A DNA stretch of 49,656 bases from Chlamydiota bacterium (GTDB taxonomy: Bacteria > Chlamydiota > Chlamydiia > Chlamydiales > 2-12-FULL-49-11), in contig CANJWO010000007.1 in the NCBI GenBank assembly GCA_947478685.1, positions 1-49,656 on the forward strand, read 5' to 3'. A program made the position numbers and the translations under genes. How positions within the stretch are numbered: the first letter of the stretch is position 1; each line of letters starts with the position of its first letter. The notes under the pieces are model-generated. The model did no database searches and was not told where the DNA came from. It saw only the letters and a program-made list of their open reading frames with translations. Shown piece by piece: positions 34,049-42,936 of this stretch.

Positions 34049-34970
34049 GTTTTTTCTATTGTTTTTCATTTCATTTATTAAAGTTTTCTCTTCGTCTCCA
34101 TATCATTTAGTTTGGCAGTGTCACGGCTGTGAAGATGAGTGGGTAAAAGAGATTCTTAAGAATGTGAGTTATGATGAAATTGATGATTGTAAGTGTTCTG
34201 TTTTTTTAGATAATTCAATTCTTATCCTGACGGGTCCTGGCGAAAAAGATTATAGGCCTTATATTCGCGAATTAGTGCGAAAAGGGTATAAATTTGGATT
34301 GATTATTCTGGGTGATGAAGAGTGTAAGACTCATACTGATTATTATTTGGATGCCCGATTTGTCTTACGTAATTATTGGGATGAAAAATATTCAGGATTT
34401 CCGAATGTACTCTTTTTCCCTCTGGGTTATGTAAAAAATTTTTGGAATTCTGAGGATTCTGAAATCAGACTAATTTCGGAACAGCGATCTATATTTGAAA
34501 GGCAGTATACATGGGCCTTTTTGGGTGATTTGAAAAAGACGACTAGAAAAATTATGTATAATAATATGAAAAAAATCCCTGGAAACTATTATGTTCATAA
34601 ATTTGCAGGTTTTTTAGCTGAAAATGCGCTTAGTAGAGAAGAATATAGAGATATTCTTCAAGAGACAATTTTTATTCCATCTCCGCAAGGCAATGTAAGT
34701 TTGGATTGCTTTAGAACATATGAAGCGCTTGAGTCTGGGGCTATTCCAATTGTTGAAAGAAGATCTATCGACTACTACTCTAAAATATTAGGGGAGTATC
34801 CATTTCCTTCTGTAAGAAACTGGGATGAAGTAGCTCCCCTATTAAAACAGTTGTTAAAGCATCCAGATCAATTAGAAAATCAGAGAAAAAAATGTTTTTT
34901 TTGGTGGTTGAACTATAAAAAGACAATGCAAGATAATGTGAAAAAAATTATTGATGAGACAATGCAATAA
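34020..34970 (+). CDS. Exostosin/GT47-like glycosyltransferase with export signal
   Basis: This 316-residue protein starts with a hydrophobic segment ([20 protein letters not shown]), a signal peptide or membrane anchor. Its best landmark is FIPSPQGNVSLDCFRTYEALESGAIPIV near residue 220, which matches the nucleotide-sugar-binding region of exostosin-type GT-B glycosyltransferases (PRGNGxDTFRxYEALxxGxIPVV). No complete second motif is seen, so the assignment is moderate. It starts within the end of prmC and is followed 20 bases later by another glycosyltransferase-like gene. In Chlamydiaceae, hemK/prmC is directly followed by ffh, so both are insertions in this lineage. Confidence 0.65.
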   Translation: MIGLFFWRLKFFLLFFISFIKVFSSSPYHLVWQCHGCEDEWVKEILKNVSYDEIDDCKCSVFLDNSILILTGPGEKDYRPYIRELVRKGYKFGLIILGDEECKTHTDYYLDARFVLRNYWDEKYSGFPNVLFFPLGYVKNFWNSEDSEIRLISEQRSIFERQYTWAFLGDLKKTTRKIMYNNMKKIPGNYYVHKFAGFLAENALSREEYRDILQETIFIPSPQGNVSLDCFRTYEALESGAIPIVERRSIDYYSKILGEYPFPSVRNWDEVAPLLKQLLKHPDQLENQRKKCFFWWLNYKKTMQDNVKKIIDETMQ

Positions 34971-34990
34971 ATAGGGTAATTGGGGTTTAT

Positions 34991-35872
34991 ATGGTTAGGT
35001 TTTTATTAAAGAGTATCTTGCTATTAGCTATGTGGTGCCTGCCTATTTTTGCGAAAGTCTATGATTTGCGCCGAGATCCAATAGATGTTGTTATTCCCTG
35101 TGGTCCGAATGATCGATTGATAATAGATCGTTGTATTGATCATGTAAGAGCTTATGTTAAAAATGTAAATCGAATTATTGTAATTTCCCCAAAAAAATAT
35201 ACAAATAAAGCGGAATGGGTAAATGAGAGAGATTATCCATTTGCCGAACTGTATTTAAGTAAAAAGTCTCCTTTTTACCCTCTGATTCACCATTCGACTA
35301 CTTGGCTATTTCAACAGCTATTAAAATTATATGCATTTGAGATGATTCCGAACCTTTCTTCTAATATACTTGTTTTAGATGCAGATACATTTTTCTTGCA
35401 ACCGATAGAATTAATTAATGAGAGAGGTGAGCCTTATTTTAATGTGGGTGTTCAGTGCTATGAGAAATATTTTAATATGGGAAAAAAACTTATTCCTCAA
35501 TTTCAAAGGGTCCATGCAGAATATAGTGGAATCTGTAATTATATGGTATTTCAACGTCCTGTAGTAGAAGAGCTTTTGCGAACAGTTCGCGATTTGCATA
35601 ATTGTGAGTTCTATGAGGTTCTTGCAAAATGTTATGATCCAAAATATTGTCCTGATTGGGCGCAGAATCTTTCAGAAGAAGAGAGAAATGCTTGTCATTT
35701 TTCTGAGTATGAACTCTATTTTAATTATTTTTTGAAAAATTCCGACCAAGGTCATATTAGATATCTGTTGTGGGATGATGTCCCGAATTGTGATAAGAAA
35801 TCCCTAAAAGGTTATGCTAACAAGGGATATTCACATGTCTCAGCACATCATTGGATGCGTAAAAAATTTTAG
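34991..35872 (+). CDS. DUF6492-like nucleotide-sugar transferase with signal peptide
   Basis: This 293-residue protein opens with a signal peptide (MVRFLLKSILLLAMWCLPIFA). The body begins with DPIDVVIPCGPNDRLIIDRCID, a GT-A-like N-terminus, then KLYAFEMIPNLS and VLDADTFFLQPIE, a DxD metal/nucleotide-sugar motif. It resembles the DUF6492 family of putative glycosyltransferases. Cysteines are frequent towards the C-terminus (CEFYEVLAKCYDPKYC), suggesting disulfides in the periplasm. It is paired with the previous gene and may glycosylate envelope or secreted proteins, or host glycans; the acceptor is unknown. Confidence 0.7.
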   Translation: MVRFLLKSILLLAMWCLPIFAKVYDLRRDPIDVVIPCGPNDRLIIDRCIDHVRAYVKNVNRIIVISPKKYTNKAEWVNERDYPFAELYLSKKSPFYPLIHHSTTWLFQQLLKLYAFEMIPNLSSNILVLDADTFFLQPIELINERGEPYFNVGVQCYEKYFNMGKKLIPQFQRVHAEYSGICNYMVFQRPVVEELLRTVRDLHNCEFYEVLAKCYDPKYCPDWAQNLSEEERNACHFSEYELYFNYFLKNSDQGHIRYLLWDDVPNCDKKSLKGYANKGYSHVSAHHWMRKKF

Positions 35873-35923
35873 TCTAGTCATTGCCAATAGAAAAATAATG
35901 AGATTTTTGATAGGATTGATAGC

Positions 35924-37249
35924 ATGTTTGGCTCATTAACAAAAAAGTTTCAAGAACTCTCTGTCGCTCTTTCTAGAGAGAAGGTGCTAACTGAGAAAAA
36001 TATTTCGGAAGCCGTTAGGACTGTTAGGCTTGCGCTTTTGGATGCCGATGTAGGATATAGCGTTGTCAGCGATTTTGTTAAAAAAGTTAAGGAAAAGGCT
36101 TTAGGGTCAGTAAGTGTCAAAGGGGTAACAGCCGGTGACCAATTCATTAAGGTCGTCCATGAAGAGCTTGTCAGTTTAATGGGTTCGGAAGAGTCTTCTC
36201 TTCAATTAAAAAAACCTGTAGCAAAAATCCTTTTATGTGGTTTGCAGGGATCTGGAAAGACGACGCATGCAGCAAAACTTGCTAAGATGTTGAAGGAGAA
36301 ATTTTCAAAAAATCCTTTGCTCGTTGCTCTTGACTTACAAAGGCCAGCCGCTATTTTACAACTAGAGACATTAGGTAAATTAATTGGAGTTCCGGTTTTT
36401 ACAATTCCTGGTGAAAAAAATCCCCTTGTTGTGGCTAAACAGGTCTTAAAAGAGGGTGGGTATGATCTATTAATTTTTGATACAGCAGGAAGGCTTCATG
36501 TCGATGAGGCACTGATGGATGAGCTTCTTCATATCAAAAAAATAGTTGAACCTGATGAAGTTTTGTTTATTGCAAATAGTGCAGCTGGTCAGGATGCGGT
36601 TAAAACGGCAAAAGAATTTGATTGTCGAATTGGAATTACAGGGTCGATTTTGACGATGCTTGATGGATCTACAAGAGCGGGAGCTGCTCTTTCGATCCGT
36701 GAAATCACCGGCAAACCTCTTCTTTATGAAGGAATTGGGGAGAAAGTAGATGATTTTCGCCTCTTTAATCCCATCTCTATGGCCGATCGAATCCTCGGAA
36801 TGGGCGATATTATCAATCTTGTCAAGAAAGCTGAAGAGCAGTTTAGTCAGGAAGAGAACGACGATTTAGAAAAAAAATTACGTAAGTCAACATTCACATT
36901 CGACGACTATTTAAAGCAGATGAAAATGATTCGTAAAATGGGATCTATTAAAGGATTATTGAAAATGATGCCTGGCATGGGCGATTTGCCAGATATAGAC
37001 CAATCCGAAAAAGAATTTGCTAGAATAGAATCGATGATATTATCAATGACGCAAGGCGAACGAAATTGTAAAGATGAGCTTGTCCCTTCAAGAAGGCGCC
37101 GAATCGCAAAAGGGAGCGGTACAAGCATGGATGAAGTCAATAAGCTTGTTAAAGGATTCAAACAACTTCTTAAGTTTGCCAAACTTATGCCCGGTCTCAA
37201 AAAAAAGTTTTCACATGAAGAAGCATCTAGTTTGTTTTCTAAAAGATAA
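35924..37249 (+). CDS. ffh: Signal recognition particle GTPase Ffh/SRP54
   Basis: Ffh binds signal sequences on ribosomes and hands them to FtsY. The 441-residue protein has the N domain, the G domain with GLQGSGKTTHAAKL (G1) and DTAGRL (G3), and a C-terminal M domain with Met-rich helices (MIRKMGSIKGLLKMMPGM) and SRRRRIAKGSGTSMDEVN for 4.5S RNA. The G4 motif, normally TKxDG, reads TMLDG here, and the following DARGG is STRAG. The position before rpsP matches CT025. The 4.5S RNA gene is not in this window. Confidence 0.95.
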   Translation: MFGSLTKKFQELSVALSREKVLTEKNISEAVRTVRLALLDADVGYSVVSDFVKKVKEKALGSVSVKGVTAGDQFIKVVHEELVSLMGSEESSLQLKKPVAKILLCGLQGSGKTTHAAKLAKMLKEKFSKNPLLVALDLQRPAAILQLETLGKLIGVPVFTIPGEKNPLVVAKQVLKEGGYDLLIFDTAGRLHVDEALMDELLHIKKIVEPDEVLFIANSAAGQDAVKTAKEFDCRIGITGSILTMLDGSTRAGAALSIREITGKPLLYEGIGEKVDDFRLFNPISMADRILGMGDIINLVKKAEEQFSQEENDDLEKKLRKSTFTFDDYLKQMKMIRKMGSIKGLLKMMPGMGDLPDIDQSEKEFARIESMILSMTQGERNCKDELVPSRRRRIAKGSGTSMDEVNKLVKGFKQLLKFAKLMPGLKKKFSHEEASSLFSKR

Positions 37250-37312
37250 ACTAGTGTACTTTTTTACAAACTTTTGCTACACTTTAGCGTAATTTTATTT
37301 GTGAGGAGTTAT

Positions 37313-37567
37313 ATGAGTTTGGTTATGAGATTTCGTCAGCAAGGATGTAAAAACAGAAGAACTTTTCGTCTTGTTGTAGCAGAAAAAAAGACCCGTCGAG
37401 ATGGGAAGTATATTGCAAATTTAGGTCATTATAACCCTAAATTAGAAGAGCTTGTGATTAATAAAGAGGAAGTTGAGCGTTGGTTAAAAGTGGGTGTTCA
37501 GCCGACTGAAAGAGCAGTATCAGCACTGAAAAGAAACTGTCCTGAAGTTTTGAAATTATTAAAATAG
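37313..37567 (+). CDS. rpsP: 30S ribosomal protein bS16
   Basis: This 84-residue bS16 is identified by MRFRQQGCKNRRTFRLVVAE, DGKYIANLGHYNP and a C-terminal LKVGVQPTERAVSALKR. The ATG at 37313 is preferred because GAGGAG lies about 6 bases upstream; an upstream TTG at 37274 is not needed. Followed by trmD after one base, as in CT026-CT027. Confidence 0.96.
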   Translation: MSLVMRFRQQGCKNRRTFRLVVAEKKTRRDGKYIANLGHYNPKLEELVINKEEVERWLKVGVQPTERAVSALKRNCPEVLKLLK

Positions 37568-37568
37568 C

Positions 37569-38264
37569 ATGGATATCGATATATTAAGTCTTTTTCCTGA
37601 GTATTTTGAGACGCCGTTTGCGTGCAGTATGATTAAACGGGCAAGGGAAAAAGGTTTATTAAATATTCGATGTATAGATATACGAGATTTTGCAGAAGAT
37701 AGGCATCAGACCGTGGATGACCGTCCTTATGGAGGTGGTCCAGGTATGGTGATGAAGCCAGAGCCGACTGTAAAAGCAATTCGAAGTGTGAGAAGAAGTG
37801 ATTCGCATGTAATTTATTTAAGTCCTCAAGGGGGGGTGTTTAAAGCCCGTCTTGCTGAGGAGTTTGCTAAAAAACATACTCATATTATTTTGATTTGTGG
37901 TCACTATGAAGGGATTGATCAGAGAATCATCGATTCTGAAGTAGATGAAGAAATTAGCATTGGCGATTATGTTTTAACAAGTGGTGCGCCGGCAGCAATT
38001 GTGTTTGTTGATGCTGTGAGTCGGTTCATTCCTGGTGTTATTGGTCATCCTGAAGGACCTTACAAAGATTCGTTTCATGGAAGTGAAACCTTTGAAGGGC
38101 CTCAGTATACGAGACCTTTTGAGTTTGATGGGAAAAAAGTGCCTGAAGTGCTAGTAAACGGAAACCACAAAGAGATTGAGAAGTGGAGAAGCACGCAGGG
38201 AAGGGAAAAATTAGAGGCGTTACGCCATAGAGTAGGAGAAAACAATGAAAAGTCCATTAGTTAA
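37569..38264 (+). CDS. trmD: tRNA (guanine-37-N1)-methyltransferase
   Basis: TrmD methylates G37 in tRNAs to prevent frameshifting. The 231-residue protein has the trefoil-knot SPOUT fold motifs: DIDILSLFPEYFE at the N-terminus, DDRPYGGGPGMVM, the CGHYEGID SAM loop, ISIGDYVLTSG, VSRFIPGVIGHPE and a PEVLVNGNHKEIEKWR region. The loop after YVLT reads SGAPAA, where E. coli has GGELPA, a small deviation. The C-terminal domain is short. The stop overlaps rplS by 20 bases. Confidence 0.96.
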   Translation: MDIDILSLFPEYFETPFACSMIKRAREKGLLNIRCIDIRDFAEDRHQTVDDRPYGGGPGMVMKPEPTVKAIRSVRRSDSHVIYLSPQGGVFKARLAEEFAKKHTHIILICGHYEGIDQRIIDSEVDEEISIGDYVLTSGAPAAIVFVDAVSRFIPGVIGHPEGPYKDSFHGSETFEGPQYTRPFEFDGKKVPEVLVNGNHKEIEKWRSTQGREKLEALRHRVGENNEKSIS

Positions 38265-38643
38265 AAAAATTGAAGACAAATACATGAAGAAGGGACTATC
38301 TCAATTTCAAATTGGTGATAGTGTAAAAGTTCATATCAAGATTGTTGAAGGTGAGAAAGAGAGGGTTCAGATCTATGCAGGTCTCGTAATCGGTAAGCGT
38401 GGTGCTGGTTTATCTGAAACTTTTACTGTTAGTAGAGTTGCTTTTGGTTACGCTAATGAAAAAATCTTCCCGAATTGCAGTCCAAACATTACTAAAGTTG
38501 AAGTAGTGAGACGGGGTAAAGTAAGAAAAGCGAAATTGAATTACCTAAGAGGAAAAATAGGTAAGGCTGCTAAAGTTGAAGGTATATTTACCCAAGAAAC
38601 TTCTTCTAAAGATGAAGTGACTGAAGTATCACCAAACGAATAG
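38245..38643 (+). CDS. rplS: 50S ribosomal protein bL19
   Basis: This 132-residue bL19 has FQIGDSVKVHIKIVEGEKERVQIYAGLVIGKRG, ETFTVSRVAFGYANEKIFPNCSP and VRRGKVRKAKLNYLRGKIGKAA, all conserved. A polar tail of about 15 residues extends the usual length. Start overlaps the end of trmD by 20 bases, so translation is probably coupled. Confidence 0.96.
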   Translation: MKSPLVKKIEDKYMKKGLSQFQIGDSVKVHIKIVEGEKERVQIYAGLVIGKRGAGLSETFTVSRVAFGYANEKIFPNCSPNITKVEVVRRGKVRKAKLNYLRGKIGKAAKVEGIFTQETSSKDEVTEVSPNE

Positions 38644-38664
38644 AGATCGAAAAAGGGAAAAATA

Positions 38665-39267
38665 GTGTGGGAAGAGTTTGAGAAACAAGCCCTAATGGCT
38701 GGTTTCTCGTATCCTGTTGGAATTGATGAGGCAGGACGAGGACCGTTAGCGGGACCCGTTATTGCTGCGGCTGTCTATATTCCTGAGTCTATCCAAATTG
38801 AAGGTATTCGCGATAGTAAAGAGCTTAGTCCTAAAAAACGGAGGGCTCTTTACGAAATTCTTGTCCGGACAAAGGGTATTGATTTTGGAATAGGTGTTAG
38901 TTCTCCGCAAGAAATTGATAGAATTAATATTTTGCAAGCGACCTTTGAAGCGATGAAGGAGGCTGTGTCGAAGCTAAAGCATAAGCCTGATTTTCTCCTC
39001 ATTGATGGGAATCAAGGTCCTTTGATTGCGATTCAAAAAAAGTGTATAGTTCAAGGGGATAAGAAAGTACGTTCAATTTCAGCGGCTTCAATTATTGCTA
39101 AGGAATATAGGGATGATTTGATGGAAGAGCTCCATCTTCTTTATCCGCAGTATAATTTTGCAAAGCATAAAGGATACCCTACAAAGGAACATATGATTGC
39201 TTTAAAGAAATACGGTCCATCTCCAGTTCACAGAAGAAGTTTTGCGCCTGTGAAGGAGCTTATTTAG
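38665..39267 (+). CDS. rnhB: Ribonuclease HII
   Basis: RNase HII removes ribonucleotides from DNA. The 200-residue protein has the active-site GIDEAGRGPLAGPV, IDGNQGP and the SISAASIIAKEYRDDLM block with the catalytic acidic residues. The start is GTG with GGGA seven bases upstream. The next gene starts on the base after its stop. Corresponds to CT029. Confidence 0.96.
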   Translation: MWEEFEKQALMAGFSYPVGIDEAGRGPLAGPVIAAAVYIPESIQIEGIRDSKELSPKKRRALYEILVRTKGIDFGIGVSSPQEIDRINILQATFEAMKEAVSKLKHKPDFLLIDGNQGPLIAIQKKCIVQGDKKVRSISAASIIAKEYRDDLMEELHLLYPQYNFAKHKGYPTKEHMIALKKYGPSPVHRRSFAPVKELI

Positions 39268-40122
39268 ATGGCATATAGCATGACAGGCTTTGCTCGTTGT
39301 AAAATTGCAGGATATCTACTTGAGGTTCAGACGATTAATAAGAAAGGATCTGAACTGACTCTATCATTTCCGAGAGAGCTGGCATTAAAAGAGAGCTTTG
39401 TTAGGAAAAAATTGGGTTCACTTCTCCATAGAGGTCATGCTTTCGTGAAAGCATTTCCAGAAGGGAAATCTGAACTTAAAATTTCAAAAGAGGCTTGTCA
39501 AAAAGCACACGCCTATCTTTCCGATATTGCAACATCCTTAGATTCTACATATAAAGTCTCCTTTGATAATGTTCTTGCGGTTCTTTCTGAATTTGATGTC
39601 TCTAAAGAGGAAGAAGATAGTGAGTGGGAAGCTATTTGGGATAAGGGGCTAGATGAGCTTTGGAGAATCCTTCTGGCGATGAAGGAAAAAGAGGGAGAAG
39701 CATTAGTTAATGATATTCAGATGAGATTGGAGTTGATCCTTCAATCGGTCAATATGATTGAGAAAGAGAACTTGACAGCCCCTGAATTTTATAGGAAGAA
39801 AATTTTAGAGAAGTTAGAGAGCTTAAAGGCAATCGGCGATGAAGATAGGGATAGGGTTCTTCGAGAAGTGGTCCTCTATTCGGATAAGGTTGATATTACA
39901 GAAGAGGTTGTCCGTATGCGTTCTCACATTGATCAACTTCAAAAACTTTTTATTGGTTCAAATGAACCGATTGGCCGCACTATTGATTTCCTTATTCAGG
40001 AGATGATGCGAGAGGCAAATACAATGGGTTCAAAAGCACCAAGTGTACAAGCGATGAATGAAGTTATTTCTATTAAGAGCGAGATTGAGAAAATTAGGCA
40101 GCAAGGAAGTAACATCGAATGA
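39268..40122 (+). CDS. yicC: YicC/YloC-family endoribonuclease
   Basis: This 284-residue protein has the YicC N-terminal signature AYSMTGFARCKI and the C-terminal GRTIDFLIQEMMREANTMGSKA, both strongly conserved in this RNA-processing family. E. coli YicC is a hexameric endoribonuclease that targets RyhB and other RNAs (from memory). The gene is tightly packed between rnhB and gmk: it starts right after the rnhB stop and overlaps gmk by ATGA. Upstream gmk neighbours of this type are common in other phyla (yicC-gmk-rpoZ). Confidence 0.92.
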   Translation: MAYSMTGFARCKIAGYLLEVQTINKKGSELTLSFPRELALKESFVRKKLGSLLHRGHAFVKAFPEGKSELKISKEACQKAHAYLSDIATSLDSTYKVSFDNVLAVLSEFDVSKEEEDSEWEAIWDKGLDELWRILLAMKEKEGEALVNDIQMRLELILQSVNMIEKENLTAPEFYRKKILEKLESLKAIGDEDRDRVLREVVLYSDKVDITEEVVRMRSHIDQLQKLFIGSNEPIGRTIDFLIQEMMREANTMGSKAPSVQAMNEVISIKSEIEKIRQQGSNIE

Positions 40123-40700
40123 TATTGGGCCCTCGAAAAGGAGTCGTATTTATTGTTAGTGCCCCTTCTGGCTGCGGAAAGACTACACTTATGAAAGAGG
40201 TGCTCTCTTTTTTTCCAGGTCAATTGTCCCGAGTTATTACCTGTACGACAAGAGAGCCAAGAGTTGGAGAAATACAAGGAAAAGATTATCTCTTCTTAAG
40301 TGAAGCAGAATTTGAAAAAAAGAGATTGAATAATGAATTTTTAGAGTGTACAAAAACATATGACCACTCATATGGTACATTAAAGAGTAGTATTGATGAT
40401 CTAAAGAAGAAGGGAAATGTCCTTCTTGTCATCGATGTGAAAGGGGCCGTGTCAGTGATGAAAGAATTGAAATGTGTATCGATTTTTATTTCTCCCCCCT
40501 CATTGGAAGAACTTGAGAGAAGAATTCGGCACAGAATGCAAGACGACGAGAGTGAACTCAAAAAACGTCTGATGGAGGCGAATGTTGAGCTTGAAAAGGC
40601 CTCTCTTTATGACTATAATCTTATTAATGACGATTTTACTGTCGCAGTAGATGTCATCAAGAGTATCATTATCGCAGAAAGTTTTAGGAGAATTGACTAA
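40119..40700 (+). CDS. gmk: Guanylate kinase
   Basis: Gmk phosphorylates GMP to GDP. The 193-residue protein has the P-loop SAPSGCGKTTLM, the GMP-binding TTREPRVGEIQGKDYLFLS, and FLECTKTYDHSYGTLKSSI. Later it has the RHRMQDDESELKKRL lid and the YNLINDD segment. Start overlaps yicC by ATGA, and its TAA shares one base with the ATG of the following small gene. Corresponds to CT030. Confidence 0.97.
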   Translation: MILGPRKGVVFIVSAPSGCGKTTLMKEVLSFFPGQLSRVITCTTREPRVGEIQGKDYLFLSEAEFEKKRLNNEFLECTKTYDHSYGTLKSSIDDLKKKGNVLLVIDVKGAVSVMKELKCVSIFISPPSLEELERRIRHRMQDDESELKKRLMEANVELEKASLYDYNLINDDFTVAVDVIKSIIIAESFRRID

Positions 40701-40876
40701 TGGATAAACAGAAGCACTATTTAACAAATGAATATTTGATGAAATCGTATGCGGATAATTTTTCCTTGGCACTAACTGCCATTGAGCTTGCAAAGGCTTC
40801 AATTGCAGCTGGGAAAGATACAAAACTGTGTGAAGTTTTTGAAACTCTAGCCAAATTGGTTCCTCAACAGCCATGA
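40700..40876 (+). CDS. Small RpoZ-like protein between gmk and metG (CT031 position)
   Basis: This 58-residue reading frame runs from the ATG overlapping the gmk stop (TAATG) to a TGA that overlaps the metG start (ATGA). It reads MDKQKHYLTNEYLMKSYADN and then FSLALTAIELAKASIAAGKD. The N-F-x-L-x-L-x-A-x-x-x-A-K pattern and the location after gmk resemble the RNA polymerase omega subunit, usually encoded there. It is short and divergent, so the omega assignment is tentative, but a hypothetical protein at the same place (CT031) in Chlamydia supports a real gene. Confidence 0.75.
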   Translation: MDKQKHYLTNEYLMKSYADNFSLALTAIELAKASIAAGKDTKLCEVFETLAKLVPQQP

Positions 40877-42900
40877 AGGGTAAGGTTTTAATAACAGCTG
40901 CTTTGCCCTATGCAAATGGTCCTATCCACTTAGGTCATTTGGCGGGGGCTTATTTGCCAGCAGATTGTTATGCTAGATTTTGCAGGCTCGTAGGTTCAAG
41001 AACACTATTTATATGTGGTTCTGATGAATATGGGACAGCAATTGTTCATGGGGCAGAGCTTGCGGGAAGAACGCCGAAAGAGCATGTGGATATCTATCAT
41101 CAGACCAATTTAGAGCTTTTTCAAAAGCTTGGAATTCAATTTGATTTTTATTCAAGAACTACATCGAAATATCATGCTCCAATTGTTCAAGAATTTTTTT
41201 TACAGCTTTTGAAAAATGGGTTTATTGAGACAAAAGAGACTATGCAGCTCTATTCTGAGAGCGAGAAAAGGTTTCTTGCTGACCGGTTTGTTGTCGGAAC
41301 TTGTCCAAAATGTGGATTTGTTGAGGCGAGAGGCGATGAGTGCACAAAGTGTGGCGCTAGTTATGAATCGACCGACCTTAAAAATCCAAAGTCAAAGCTA
41401 ACGGGTTCTCCACTTACATTAAAAGAGACGATGCATTGGTTCTTAAAATGCGACCTTTTCAAGGAAAAGCTTACAGATTGGCTAAAAGGTCTTGATTGGA
41501 AACCGAATGTAAAAAATTTTATTGAGCCGTACATCCAAGATCTGAGAGCAAGAGCGATTACACGTGATATGACATGGGGTGTTCCTATTCCCCTCCCAAA
41601 TAGTACAGGCAAAGTGCTATATGTTTGGTTTGATGCGCCTGTTGGATATATCTCTGCTACGAAAGAGCTCTTTGAAAATCAAGGAGATCCAGATGGCTGG
41701 AAAGATTTTTGGTTTGATAAGCATACCAAGTATGTTCAGTTTATCGGGAAAGATAATATTGTCTTTCACGCGGTTATTTTCCCAGCGATGATTATGGGGC
41801 AAGATCTCCCTTATAAGCTTGTAGATGAGCTTCCGGCCAATGAATTTCTTAATCTTGAAGGGAAAAAATTTAGCAAATCATCGGGTTGGTATATCGATTT
41901 AGCCGATTTTTTAACGAGATACCCGGCAGAAGTGATTCGGTATACATTAGCCGCAAATGCGCCAGAGACTCAGGATGCTGAATTTACTTTTAAAGACTTC
42001 CAAATGCGTGTCAATACAGAGCTTGTCGGTAAATTTGGTAATTTTATCCATAGAACCCTTTCATTTGTTTGGGATCGAATGGATAGAACAATCCCAGAAT
42101 GTCACGAGTTCTCTGAGCTTGATAATACTTTTTTAGCAAATCTTCAGACAATTGTGATGGAAGCAAAACACTCTTATGAGCATTTCCGCCTCCGAAAAGC
42201 TGCAGGCTGCATAATGGAGCTTTCAGCACTTGCAAACGTCTATTTTGACCATAAAAAGCCGTGGGCTCTATTAAAAGATAAAACAAAGACTGAAGAATTA
42301 GAGACAACTATCTATTGCTGTATTATGGCAATTAAAGCGCTTGCGCTGATCAGTTTTCCGATCATGCCACTGAGTGCAGAAAAGATTTGGAAAATGCTCG
42401 GCCACGAATCTATATTAGAAACAAGTAATTGGGATACTGTTATGAAAGATGAATTATGCTCTGGAAAATTGATTACAGAGCCGCACACACTCTTTGAAAA
42501 AATCGAAGATGCCGCCATTGCTATTGAGATAGCTAAACTCCAAGCAAGTCAGACTATATCTGCCGCTTCCACTATAAAACCTGAAATTACCTTTGATGAC
42601 TTTGAAAAAGTAGATATTCGAGTTGGACAAATTCTCTCAGCTGAGGCAGTGCCAAAAAGCAGTAAGCTCCTTAAACTAGAAATCGATTTTGGTTTTGAAA
42701 AGAGGACTATCGTCTCTGGAATTGCTAAACACTATGTTCCAGAAGCTCTCATTAATAAAAAAGTGATGGCCATTCTTAACTTTAAGCCTGTTAAGCTTAT
42801 GGGGATTGAAAGCCGTGGCATGGTCCTCTCTGCAAGCAATGGGACGATCCTAGAGCTTCCTAGTCTAGAGACGGCTCCTCTTGGTTCTGAAATTGGCTGA
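40873..42900 (+). CDS. metG: Methionyl-tRNA synthetase with C-terminal tRNA-binding domain
   Basis: MetRS charges initiator and elongator tRNA-Met. The 675-residue protein has the class I HIGH motif as HLGH (residues 19-22), the zinc knuckle CPKCGFVEARGDECTKCG, TWGVPIP, GKDNIVFHAVIFPAM, and the KMSKS motif as KFSKS near residue 333. The C-terminal about 105 residues (FEKVDIRVGQILSAEAVP to the end) form an EMAPII/Trbp111-like tRNA-binding and dimerisation domain. The start overlaps the small upstream gene as ATGA. Corresponds to CT032, whose C. trachomatis version is shorter in my memory (about 550 residues). Confidence 0.96.
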   Translation: MKGKVLITAALPYANGPIHLGHLAGAYLPADCYARFCRLVGSRTLFICGSDEYGTAIVHGAELAGRTPKEHVDIYHQTNLELFQKLGIQFDFYSRTTSKYHAPIVQEFFLQLLKNGFIETKETMQLYSESEKRFLADRFVVGTCPKCGFVEARGDECTKCGASYESTDLKNPKSKLTGSPLTLKETMHWFLKCDLFKEKLTDWLKGLDWKPNVKNFIEPYIQDLRARAITRDMTWGVPIPLPNSTGKVLYVWFDAPVGYISATKELFENQGDPDGWKDFWFDKHTKYVQFIGKDNIVFHAVIFPAMIMGQDLPYKLVDELPANEFLNLEGKKFSKSSGWYIDLADFLTRYPAEVIRYTLAANAPETQDAEFTFKDFQMRVNTELVGKFGNFIHRTLSFVWDRMDRTIPECHEFSELDNTFLANLQTIVMEAKHSYEHFRLRKAAGCIMELSALANVYFDHKKPWALLKDKTKTEELETTIYCCIMAIKALALISFPIMPLSAEKIWKMLGHESILETSNWDTVMKDELCSGKLITEPHTLFEKIEDAAIAIEIAKLQASQTISAASTIKPEITFDDFEKVDIRVGQILSAEAVPKSSKLLKLEIDFGFEKRTIVSGIAKHYVPEALINKKVMAILNFKPVKLMGIESRGMVLSASNGTILELPSLETAPLGSEIG

Positions 42901-42936
42901 TTTGTATTCTGTTTAACTCATCACTTATTTCAATGA

